Positions 25,091 through 34,480 of a stretch of 64,000 nt of DNA are shown here, in pieces. Position 1 is the first letter of the stretch. Every line of letters begins with the position of its first letter. Location of the stretch: assembly GCA_921293015.1 (NCBI GenBank), contig OV121084.1, positions 51,123,864 to 51,187,863 of the forward strand, read 5' to 3'. Source of the DNA: Phorcus lineatus (Eukaryota; Mollusca; Gastropoda; Trochida; Trochidae). The position numbers and the translations under genes were made by a program. The notes below the pieces were generated by a model, which searched no databases, was not told the DNA's origin, and saw only the letters and a list, made by a program, of their open reading frames with translations.

Positions 25091-26542
25091 GAAAATAAGG
25101 TCTGTTATTGTTTTGTATAATCGAAGACAGTATAACAAAAAACCCAAACATATTTCATATTACATTTAAATGGCTGTTATGAAAAGTACCAAAGTTGAAT
25201 TGTTATCTGCAGAAAGTGACTCCTACATTAAGATACAGGAATGGTTTTTATTCCATTGTGTCACTAAACTTGACTGGTGTTGTTAACTGGTGTTCATAAT
25301 GATGATGTATATAGTTTTAGCCTTATTGATTTGTACCATCGTTTTTCCAAATAATCCTTCATCAATCACCCTTTAACTCACTCAATTGTTGAATGTTGAA
25401 TTAGCAAGATTGCATACAGTGGTACAGAGTATGTTGTTGGAGTGAGATATACCAAACTTCATAAATGGGGTATTTGTTCAAGAAGAAGTGGTTGTTTCTG
25501 AAATTTAGCATCTGCCTATACATTTTTTAACAGTATACGTTTTATTTCAGAAACCCTGTTTCAAACACGGACTTCAATCCAGGGTAATGGGAACCCCATT
25601 GAAAAATAAAGTATGGAGACACAGATTTCTGATTTTGTGCTATTTTTGCAAATAAGACAAAGAAAATACAACTCCTCACACATTCACGATCTCATCTCTC
25701 AAAACGTATAAAAGGTCAAGCTCAAACAGTTTATTTATATTGATTGTAGTTATGATGATTCAACTATTAACTGAAATAATACATTATCGCTTTGTGGTTA
25801 TCATATACTTGATTATGTGGAAATATAACCTGATGGCTAGACGCAAGAAGAAACAATTCAAGAAAGATCACTGTGAATTTACGATATCATGATACAACAT
25901 CCACTTTTGATAAAACCTGCTCTCTCAAGATTATATGTTTTTCGTTAAAGAGAGAAATGCAGTTTTATATTTCAAGGATAAGTAGAGTGCAATAGTGTCT
26001 TTAACCTAAATTTGGATCGCTTCTTCAAATCATGAATTACATATCGGTTGTGAAACAAAAAGGTGATAAAACAATATCCAACATATATAAATATGTGTAA
26101 ACTTTCATTTGTCAAACATACTTGAAAAGACCGATACACTGGTCAAAATGAATTCATCGTTTTGTATTTAAGAAAAAAAATAGGTAAAAGGTCTCACGTG
26201 AAGTAAAAAGGCATTTGAAAATAAAATACTTCAAAGGACATTTGGATGCGTCGCATATCGACTTGATAACAAGTCTTTTCAACAGTGTTGAGTTTTCACA
26301 ACATGGCAGATATATAGGTACGCATGCTTAACAATGTAATAATGTACGATATACTTTGATTGATAAGCAAGTGACAAGTAGTAACCTCGATTAGCTATCT
26401 ATGCACTATCTATGAGGGATTAAGATTTGAGTTATTGTAATAGCCTCTTCCTGGTCTCGTCGGTCCCAGTCCATCAATTGATCTTTTGTTTCAATTGCAG
26501 TTGACACTACTTGTATACATGTAATTTCTAGGAGTATATGTT
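25091..26542. other. Non-coding stretch, little recognised
   Basis: AT-rich. On the minus strand at about 26420-26530 a short frame reads TAIETKDQLMDWDRRDQEEA before a stop. It looks protein-like and lies just downstream of the 148-codon frame at 26543-26989 in a different frame. I could not identify it. Confidence 0.4.
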
Positions 26543-26989
26543 TTAGTGTTTTTTGATGAATATCTTTTTAAATTTACTCCAAAAGCTTTTTGAAAGGGTA
26601 TTCTGAGATGATGTGGATGAATTGTCATTACTTCTCCCTTCCGATTGCCATACAGTAGAGTCTTCTCTCATACTTGATAAAGTTGTGTTGGATTGTTGAA
26701 AGTCCTCGGATGATGACAAGTCCTCAGATTGAATCAAGATCTCTACACTAAAGGAGTCCTCCGATTGTAGGTTTTGATTTGAAATTTGTTCCAAATGTTG
26801 CTCTCGATCATTTACTAGGGGTCTTGTTCTTGCGTGTGTCCTCCTATCCCTTTTGATCCTGTTTGTAAGAAGGTGATTGATTCTCTTATTTGTAGATCTC
26901 TTCTTTCTATTTTTCTGCACATTGGAAGATGTAGTTGATGGTTGTTTTAACAGCCAATTTTCTCTTTTCATCGACATATAAATAACCAT
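26543..26989 (-). CDS. 148-codon reading frame directly downstream of a hammerhead ribozyme
   Basis: Read on the minus strand from ATG at 26989. The N-terminal third is strongly basic (NRKKRSTNKR, RIKRDRRTHARTR). The middle is acidic and Ser/Gln-rich (SEDSFSVEILIQSEDLSSSE). The end is again basic and aromatic (SFWSKFKKIFIKKH). I recognise no domain. The ATG lies one base after the predicted ribozyme cleavage site at 26991/26990, so a self-cleaved transcript would start CATGG with the start codon at its 5' end. That arrangement suggests a retroelement open reading frame (Penelope-type elements carry such ribozymes) rather than a host gene, but I cannot show reverse transcriptase sequence here. 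Chance ORF remains possible. Confidence 0.35.
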   Translation of the reverse strand: MVIYMSMKRENWLLKQPSTTSSNVQKNRKKRSTNKRINHLLTNRIKRDRRTHARTRPLVNDREQHLEQISNQNLQSEDSFSVEILIQSEDLSSSEDFQQSNTTLSSMREDSTVWQSEGRSNDNSSTSSQNTLSKSFWSKFKKIFIKKH

Positions 26990-27033
26990 GGACAGCCAGC
27001 TGTTTCGGTCTTTCGGACCTCATCAGCATGGTG
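26984..27033 (-). ncRNA. Hammerhead ribozyme, type I
   Basis: Every invariant position of the hammerhead core is present on the minus strand. CTGATGA is at 27026-27020. Stem II is GGTC/GACC (27019-27016 with 27010-27007) closed by CGAAA. GAA is at 27006-27004. Stem III is ACAG/CTGT (27003-27000 with 26995-26992) with loop CTGG. The cleavable C is at 26991. Stem I is ACCATG (27032-27027) paired with CATGGT (26990-26985), six perfect pairs and open-ended, so type I. Cleavage is predicted between 26991 and 26990. Such ribozymes are known in Penelope-like elements, retrozymes and satellite repeats of invertebrates; which of these this is stays open. Confidence 0.92.
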
Positions 27034-27146
27034 CGTGTGGAACATGGTTGGACTCTCAGCAATGCAACGTCATCAACGTAGCAAAGCAATTTAAGAAAGT
27101 CCCACTCATTTGCAGAGTGTGCTCAAACCGTATTTCTACGGTGGGC

Positions 27147-27169
27147 TATATATATATATATATATATAT
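27147..27169 (+). repeat. (TA)n microsatellite
   Basis: Uninterrupted TA run upstream (in minus-strand sense) of the ribozyme. Confidence 0.9.
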
Positions 27170-27270
27170 GGGCTAACTTCAGCAAATATGGTAATTGTCA
27201 CGTTGAATATCTATTTGTGGCTTCAGGCTCCTTTCATAACGACATTTTATAACTGAAAACATTTATTCTA

Positions 27271-27743
27271 TACATAGCCCATTACGCCCACCAGAGGTAG
27301 CTCCGTCATAAATTCATATACAGCCTCTGTCTTAAAACGAAGGCTCCTCGAGCTTCCGGCACTTTCCCCGAGCGGGACAGTATTGCAACTCAAACTACCT
27401 GGGTATATTTCAGTCAAGGAAAACAACGAATGCATGATTAACATATTTGATATCACACAGGCCTGTGCAATGAAACAGTCGGAATAGGAGGCGCTTGTGT
27501 TTTGCAAAGACGACACAAGTGCAAGGTGCATATTTGAAATAAGTTTAGCTTTTGGAAAGCTTACGGAAATAACTAAGGGGATTAGAATGATAACTTTTGA
27601 AACGGCGTCGCTGATTGCAAACTAACTAACTTGCATCCAATCAGCGTTCTAAATTTCGTGCACAAGAAACCTTCGAATTAAGACAGAGGTTGAATAGGAA
27701 TTTGTGACGGTGCTACCTCTGTTGGGAGAGAATGTACATAGCC
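27271..27743. mobile_element. Complete 455-bp MITE with 9-bp target duplication (Mutator-like)
   Basis: The element spans 27280-27734. Its ends are inverted repeats of the 'cattctctcccaacagaggt agctccgtca' type (left end a little diverged) extending to 'acctctgtcttaa'. It is flanked by perfect 9-bp direct repeats TACATAGCC at 27271-27279 and 27735-27743. Long inverted repeats plus a 9-bp duplication point to the Mutator superfamily. It encodes nothing. Its interior holds the uninterrupted site ('caaacTAcctggg', TA at 27396) that a Tc1-like transposon occupies in the relative at 41557-45715. Confidence 0.92.
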
Positions 27744-28396
27744 ATTTATAACCAAATATAAGCGATTCAAGCAATTGGGCATTTTAGATGTCACAAATAC
27801 GATTAACAGGGTGTGTTAGGTTCATTTTTGTAGTATTCACATCTACTTTCACAATGCAGCACGGTTTGAGGATTTGTGCTATCCTTAGAATGCTCATCTC
27901 CATCGATCTTCTTCGGAACTAATGTCCTTGAAGGTAATGAATTATTTTCCTTCATATACTAAACTTGAAAACACCGAAATTATCAGCATCGACATTTTAA
28001 AACAACTTTCTTTCATTTATAAAATGTTGGAAATTAAACACCATAATTACAATTGATATATTTTCACAAAAATACTGCAATCTAGCAATAATAAATTGGT
28101 GAATCACTGAACCCGTTTCCTATAAAGATATTTCAAATAAGTTAACGCTTTAGGTTCATTCGAGTCCTAGATCCATATATTCAATCTTCAGTACCCAGTG
28201 CTGAATGTTCCAAAACGCTTCACGAATCTCTTTTTTTAAATGAAAATCTGTGCTTAAATAACCTGCCTTGAGAAAGCCAATGCGTCATTTGGACAATTGA
28301 GACCATCAAAAGACAAAATCCAACATACAGGCTTCCTTTCGAAATTAAATTCAAGTTCTCTTCCCATCAAGTCGTTACATTTTGTTACGGATTCAT
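27744..28396. other. Non-coding stretch, nothing recognised
   Basis: AT-rich DNA between two MITEs. Confidence 0.5.
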
Positions 28397-28712
28397 AACA
28401 AAACCCATCCTGCTACATCAGCGTAATTGAATCGGCTGATCGAGCTCCTTTCACAAAACCTGATATCCTTTAGGCAAACAGCCTCGTATCGCTAGCTATC
28501 TAATCAGCCAATGAGACCAGCAGCGGCAACACCCGGATGAAAAATTCAAAGTGTAGCTTCAAGCTCCTTGGATAACGACATTTCATTCGCTGAAACACTG
28601 ACAGGTGAGCACAGCCACGAATATAAAGCCGTACGAGGGATAAGGCTCGAAGGATATCAGGGTATATGGAAGGAGCTCGGATTCATGGACGAAGCAGGAA
28701 GAACAAAACCCA
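28397..28712. mobile_element. MITE family 'cctgctacatcagcg', copy with flanking repeat
   Basis: Begins 'tcctgctacatcagcgtaat' at 28408 and ends with the imperfect complement ('aaggagctcggattcatgg...gaagcagga') near 28699. An 11-bp direct repeat AACAAAACCCA lies at 28397-28407 and 28702-28712, within two bases of the ends, and is probably the target duplication. Its interior is inverted relative to the copy at 33843. No coding capacity. Confidence 0.8.
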
Positions 28713-29631
28713 CGAGGCAGGGCAGATAATTTGAGTCAAAATATTCCTTATAAAAATTCCAAGAAAGAAAATCGGAACATTCAGCCCTGAGTAAACAAGG
28801 ACGTACATCCATGTCACGATTATAACTTACCATCTTTAATTTATTTATCATGACGATTGACATGCTAATATATCTTAATATGGTACATATGTATGCCAAG
28901 TAGAAAAGTATTTCATGTGTTCTCGTATAAGATAACAAATACGATCGAATTCCTGCTAATGAAAAATGAGTTTCTTTTAACGTCGAGACAAGACACGAAC
29001 CGGTAATGTCGATAATGACAACCTTTTATGTTTAGTTAAATGTTTATTAATTTGAAGTGTTTTAATGTTTCCCTGTCTGTCAAAGAACAAGTTGAATCTG
29101 GAACATTTTTCTATACACATTACTCGTACAGTATGATGTAAGTACTTATCCAAGGCATACATAAACATATTTGACGACCGACTTTTGCACGAAAGTAGTT
29201 TGCAATGTTGTTGTAACGATAATTGTGTCATGAAACCCTTTAACGAAGAAAAAACCCCATCAGATCTACCAATGATGTTTACCTTTAAATTTAATCAATT
29301 CTATTTACAGCGGTTGATTTGGATCACGACTTTCATCTTCTGTCTCATAACAATAACGAATATGCCTTATATGGAAGCTTAACAAAATAAGATATTCTTA
29401 ATTTGGTAAATGGTTTATCAATCTCATCCTCCCATTAAAAGATATCTTTGCTTACGCCGTGGACAAATTTTGACATTTAACACAAATAAAGATATTATAT
29501 GATCAGTTCAAAAACACCAGTATTCATAATCAGAGATGTGATTAAAAAGGTGTCATTATCTGGGACATATAGTATGTTATTCATTGGTGCTGAACATTGG
29601 AAAATTTGATTTCAAAGGTTTAGTCTGTATG
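28713..29631. other. Non-coding stretch, nothing recognised
   Basis: Short frames on both strands show no protein-like character. No repeat recognised. Confidence 0.5.
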
Positions 29632-29860
29632 GCTGGTCAACAAGGGACATGACGTCACAAAATTATTTTGTTTGACAGTTGATGTCCGCACGGGACATGA
29701 CGTCGTGGGTATATCAGTTTTACAGTTGACAGACAACACGGGACACGACGTCACAAGATTAGTCACTGGTACAATTGAAAGACAACACGGGACACGTCAA
29801 AAGGTAAGTAAGTATGGAAATTGACAGTTCAGAAGAGATATGACGTCGTTGATGTCAATG
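29632..29860 (+). repeat. Degenerate ~50-bp satellite carrying TGACGTC
   Basis: Four to five units of the form 'gacagttga..(c)acgggacatgacgtc(ac)'. The CRE-type core TGACGTC(A) occurs at 29650, 29698 and 29841, and CGACGTCA at 29746. A single related unit without the CRE core lies at about 32710-32760 ('acagttgatagtccacacgggaaacaac'). The regular spacing of the core makes it either satellite DNA or a clustered ATF/CREB-type site array. Confidence 0.75.
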
Positions 29861-31368
29861 GGATTGAAATCTTTATTCCATAAAACGAATTTTTGAACAC
29901 CACGATAATTTAGCATTCAATCTTCTTCATCGACTGTTTGAAATGAAATCAAGTATATAGTATTTTGGAATCCAGGGTATATTGGAATCTGGATATTAAG
30001 AATATCATTGCTCCGGTCCATGTCCTTTATATCAGCATGAAGTAGAAACAACGTAGTATTTTGTGATAAGTAAGTCTTACGAATATACCAATTTCCCAAA
30101 CACGCATTCAAACGAAGTGACATAACTAGTTTTACGCTTCGGTAATTATTCTTTCTCAAGAAGATGACAATAGTTTTTTTTATCATTATCAAGTTTTTGA
30201 GTCTTTTGGAAATTATCTCAAAACCCTCCATTAATAAATCCTATTTGAAGGAGTTAGCTTGTGAAGTTTAAAAAACAACAGTTCCATAGAAGTTTTTATT
30301 AAGTCTGGCAAAGAAAAAATAAAAACAGAACACAATGCCCCCAAAAATGAATACTTTACTGACGTTCCAACCTCAAAGTTACGGTACACATTTATTCATA
30401 ATATGCTGAATGATTTTCATGTTCTTTGATATTTGTCATATGATAAGCTGGTTCAATGCATTTTCAAATTACTACAGGTAACTGATCATTCTATTTTGAC
30501 ATGTTAATGGTATTTCATATTCACGGATTATGTAGTTCGCGCACTCGCAGACAAGAAAATCACATTATCCTTCACACCTAAAACATATGACGCATTTTTT
30601 TTATTTCTATAGTTGGCTTTGACATGTTGATTTAATCATCAAGACACGTTTGATGCTGAAACAATGACTCTTGTGAAATGTACATGATCTGAAAATGTTT
30701 CATTTTGACATGTTCTAGGCACAAAATTCATCTGAATCTGGTAATCCCATGGGATCTGAAAAGATGAACTCAAGATGTGGTGGCAAACATTTTTGTAAAA
30801 TACATTTGTTCGTTTTGATTAACAATTCCGAATACGATTTTTGTCATTTGCACAAGAAATGGTCGTGTATTGTTGCAATTTCTTGAAGTTGTTTCAAATA
30901 ATACCCATAAAAGAACCGTTCCCATGATACCTTATTGTTGTTGAACTTTTAACAAAATAACTGTTTAACTTTTATCATATCTTTATAATTTTAATGTCTT
31001 AACAAAAAGCACGTAAAATCAACATAGATACCCATTTGCATACAATTTTATATTTTCAACAAGTTTAAAGTTCTCTTCATGAAACGAAGTATCTTATTTA
31101 GTGTCAGTATCAAAACACCTCGGGAACAAACCAAACTATAGTAAAATCTCACAGCTTCTTTTCTTCACAATTAGTTGTGTGTTATGTTTAGCTGTTACTC
31201 TAATAACTATACCAATCATAACGCTGGATTTTCAACTCCAAAGTTTTACCGGTCAGTAATAAAGATATTTAGTAGGTCTTAGCAGTTGTGTCAGTGCAAA
31301 GGAATTTACATAATGTATCTAGCATAACTTATATGACTTCCTTAAAGGGGATTTTAGAAGCTGGATTG
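29861..31368. other. Non-coding stretch with one orphan frame
   Basis: AT-rich. A 104-codon minus-strand frame (29917-30231) exists but has no recognisable domain, so I do not call it a gene. Confidence 0.45.
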
Positions 31369-31599
31369 ATGAAGAAGAAGGAATAATTTCTTATGGATAG
31401 TCAACGTCTTTATTGCATGAATTGCGACGTTTCGGTGTAGATACTAACACCGTTATCAAGCAAGTTGCGACGTTTCGGTGTAGATACTAACACCGTTATC
31501 AAGCAAGTGATGATAACGGTGTTAGTATCTACACCGAAACGTCGCATTCATGCAATAAAGAAGTTGACTATCCATAAGAAAGTATTCCTTCTTCTTCAT
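31369..31599. repeat. 231-bp hairpin of Penelope-type terminal repeats
   Basis: Two near-identical arms of about 75 nt ('atgaagaagaaggaata.tttcttatggatagtcaac.tctttattgcatgaa...gcgacgtttcggtgtagata') face each other. The left arm's inner 42 bp ('gcgacgtttcggtgtagata...gttatcaagcaag') is duplicated in tandem. The inner strand 'gatgataacggtgt...acaccgaaacgtcgc' follows the plan of the short ribozyme-like motif (GATGA - stem - GAAAC) found in terminal repeats of Penelope-like elements. No reverse transcriptase is present. Family assignment is inference. Confidence 0.65.
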
Positions 31600-32884
31600 A
31601 ACTTATATGCAGGAAATAGAATTTGTGGAAAAAAAGGAATTCTACAGAAAAGTCCATACTTTCTGATTTAAGATTCGAGTTTCCTTGTAAGCATTATATC
31701 TTAATTTTGTTTCAAAGAAAACTCTTTTAGTTAATTCTAAAGAAAGCTTGTTATAAAAGAACGGCTTTGATCTTTTCCCATTGATCCATACACATACTGA
31801 CCACCTTTTAAATGCCTATTTCATTTTAAATGAGTTTCTTTCAAAATGATGGCCGTTTTGAACATACTAAGTGCAACATTCAGAAAAGTAAAGAAAGACA
31901 CCATAAATCAGAATTAAAAGCAGAGTCTTTACTAGAGCGTCAGTCAATCAGGAGACATGTGGAAAGTAAGCGATGATAAAATAAATGTTTCGATTCAAAA
32001 TCTTTACCTCTGTTTTTGAGAGGAACTCTTACTATATAGTGTTATTTACAGTAAGGTTGATAAGCTATAACTATCCCTGCTTTACTCCCTTTATAAAATC
32101 ATATTGCATTAGTTGACCTTCATGTCCAAGCACAAATAAGTGACAAAATTGGATGAAGCTATTTTCAGTATATTTATTGACGTTGACAAGGAGAACTACT
32201 CGCATTAAAGGGTAATTTTTTACCTTATTATTTGTATATGCAATGATGTCTGGCGTTATTTTGGAAAGATACTCTTTTATTAAAAACAATCACGTTAGAT
32301 ATCATTTAAGGAATATACGTAACGTAGGTTCTATATGCATCACTTGAATTATGATTTAAAGGCAATATAGCATTATTTCTTAGCAATAAAGGCACAAATG
32401 AACAGGAAAAGATATGTTACAAGTATTTTTATATGAAATTTCAGAGTTCGCCAAGCTACATTTTCAATGTATTGTTGCAATTCATCTTTTATCCATACGT
32501 ATCTAGAGTAAGTAATGTAAATACTACATCACACAACTGCTTCAAGAAACACCCATCACTGATATTGACATTAAACACTTTTAGCTAAAAATGTATGATA
32601 ATTTGTTTAATGCGTGTATCTTAATGTGTTATCAGTTGAAGTTGTAATTGTTTGTCATCTTGAGATGTTAATGGTTGGGGCTGAAGACAGAATGATTTTA
32701 ATATAATATCGTTCCAAGGTTAGTCTGAAGGACAGTTGATAGTCCACACGGGAAACAACATAACAACTTAGGATATCTGCTAATGATAAAATATATTTAT
32801 ATAGTGATGAATGAAAACACTGATATATAACGTTCTTGGTTAGTTGATACCATCTGCATATTCATTTACTGTTAGAGGTGAGTT
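31600..32884. other. Non-coding stretch, nothing recognised
   Basis: AT-rich. It holds a single degenerate unit of the TGACGTC-type satellite at about 32710-32760 (without the CRE core). Confidence 0.5.
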
Positions 32885-32975
32885 AAAGTTACATTCGGGA
32901 TTCGAACCCAGTCTCTAAATTGTCACACGATCTCAAAACCTGTGCTTAACATCAACAGCGCTTTGAAATATCTTA
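32885..32975 (-). mobile_element. tRNA-derived SINE head
   Basis: On the minus strand 'gttaagcacaggttttgaga' (A-box area) is followed about 35 bases later by a perfect B box GGGTTCGAATCCC (32898-32910), then 'gtaactttaactcacctc'. The B box and arrangement are those of a tRNA-like Pol III promoter. No cloverleaf closes, so it is a SINE head rather than a tRNA gene. The body is missing. Confidence 0.65.
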
Positions 32976-33099
32976 TTTCTCTCTCCAGCGTTAGGTTGTT
33001 TCAACAAGCGAAATAACTTTAACAACTGACAACCCTTGGCTTTCACACGTAAAATATGTCCTAAACAATACTAGACTTTTTTTTATATATCTGAAAATC

Positions 33100-33690
33100 C
33101 CTCTATTTGTATAACCCAAGGGCTCGTCTCGAAAGTTGAACTTACCCTTAAAAATCAATTTATCCAAAACTGGCACAGTAACATTTGCTCTAGCCCAAAG
33201 GGAACTTACTATCAAGAATTAAAAACATTTCCCAACTTTGATGCATATCTTCTCCTAACAAAAATATGTTTTTATATCAATTCTGAGATTTCGGACAATT
33301 AACATAGTTTACCCATCGAAACGGGCCGCTGGCATAATATCCCAAGAGATGAAAGAACGTGTAAATTATGTAACTCCTTAACCATCGCAGATGAATATCA
33401 TTACATTTTTCACTGTAAACGCTGAACAACTTCAGGAAACAATATTTACCTATCTCTCTAACGAATTTTCCAAATATCTCAAACTTAAGAAAAAACATAC
33501 CTTCAAATAAATCCCAAGACTTAGTAAATCTATCAAAATTTATTAAACATCTTTCATCTCTTGTGAGAAAATAATAAATGCCTTTTAGACCATCTTGAAT
33601 TACATAGATATTTATTTCTATGTATCATATTCTGTGAATATGCTCTTGTACCACAAAGGTGGTTTTTATGAGAATAAAAAATTGAACAGT
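33100..33690 (+). mobile_element. LINE 3' end (CR1/L2-like C-terminus and 3' UTR)
   Basis: Plus-strand fragments read LKNQFIQNWHSNI, GTYYQELKTFPNFDAYL, SLPIETGRWHNIPRDERTCK and LCNSLTIADEYHYIFHC in order. This is the familiar C-terminal 'KLPIExGRW..IPR..R.CKLC...DEYHYLF.C' signature of non-LTR retrotransposons. A 3' UTR ending 'cttgtaccacaaaggtggtttttatgagaataaaa' follows. Stops and frame changes interrupt it, and the 5' part is missing. A dead, 5'-truncated copy. Confidence 0.8.
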
Positions 33691-33842
33691 GGGCTGTAGT
33701 TACGTACTTTCGAATCCATTGTTTGTCAGAGAGTCAAATTCTCCATATCAAAAGCAGTGTTGCAGCGCTTTAAAAAATAAAGCGCAAAAATAAAGGAAGT
33801 CCAAACTACAATCCATAGACATAATCTCTAATTGATAAACAC

Positions 33843-34179
33843 CCTGCTACATCAGCGTAATTGAATCCGTTATTCGAGCTCCTTCCATATACCCTGATCT
33901 CCTTCGTGCTAAATAATTCGTTCGGCTGGCGCGGCTTGATATTCGTGGCTTTGCTCACCTGTTATTTCTTCAGCCAATGAAATGTCGTTAACCAAGCAGC
34001 TTGAAGCTACTATCTTAAACTCAACGGAATTTTCCATCCGGGTTGTGCCGCTGTTGCCTGATACGTGTCGTCTCATTGGCTGGTTAGATAAGCTAGCGAT
34101 ACGAGGCTTTTGGCTTAAGGGAGATGAGGGTATATGCAAGGAGCTTGATTAGCGGATTCAATTACGCTGATTTTGCAGG
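33843..34179. mobile_element. MITE family 'cctgctacatcagcg', best-preserved ends
   Basis: Left end 'cctgctacatcagcgtaatt gaatcc' and right end its complement ('ggattcaattacgctgattttgcagg'), with the secondary paired blocks 'gagctccttccatataccct' and 'agggtatatgcaaggagctt'. 337 bp, non-coding. No exact target duplication is visible, though ATTGATA occurs a few bases outside both ends. Confidence 0.85.
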
Positions 34180-34256
34180 TCGATTGATAGAGGGATTCAT
34201 CAAATGTATTCAGCAGAAGTTCCGGGGTTTTGACATTCAATGTTCTTCTTTTGCAG

Positions 34257-34313
34257 GACAACACTCACATATGGCAGCTCAAACTAGCCTCAGATGACAA
34301 GTTTCTGTTATAA
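34257..34313 (+). other. Possible short terminal exon
   Basis: A strong acceptor (pyrimidine tract then TTGCAG at 34251-34256) precedes DNTHIWQLKLASDDKFLL and a stop. Local base composition is richer in GC to about 34460. No other exon of such a gene was found, so it may be a chance acceptor. Confidence 0.2.
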
Positions 34314-34480
34314 CAAATGAAATTCGCCCGACGCTGAAGACGCGACCACGATGTCCACGACAACAAAGCTTTCACAGATGTCACCAAGACCAGTCAGCAA
34401 ATTTCTGTGAAAACTGCGATCAATATCAGCTATTGTTTGAAATTCCTACACATAACAATAACGGAGCTTGAAATGGATCA

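Noticed and set aside
27060-27090. LCYVDDVALL on the minus strand, similar to a YVDD motif
   Set aside because: The frame is only about 70 codons, runs straight through the ribozyme and has no palm or finger motifs. Worth keeping in mind because the ribozyme suggests a retroelement, but not evidence by itself.
29917-30231. 104-codon minus-strand reading frame
   Set aside because: No motif, no upstream signals, and frames of this length are expected in 64 kb of AT-rich DNA.
32885-32975. A tRNA gene
   Set aside because: The B box is perfect, but acceptor, D and anticodon stems do not close; it is a SINE head.
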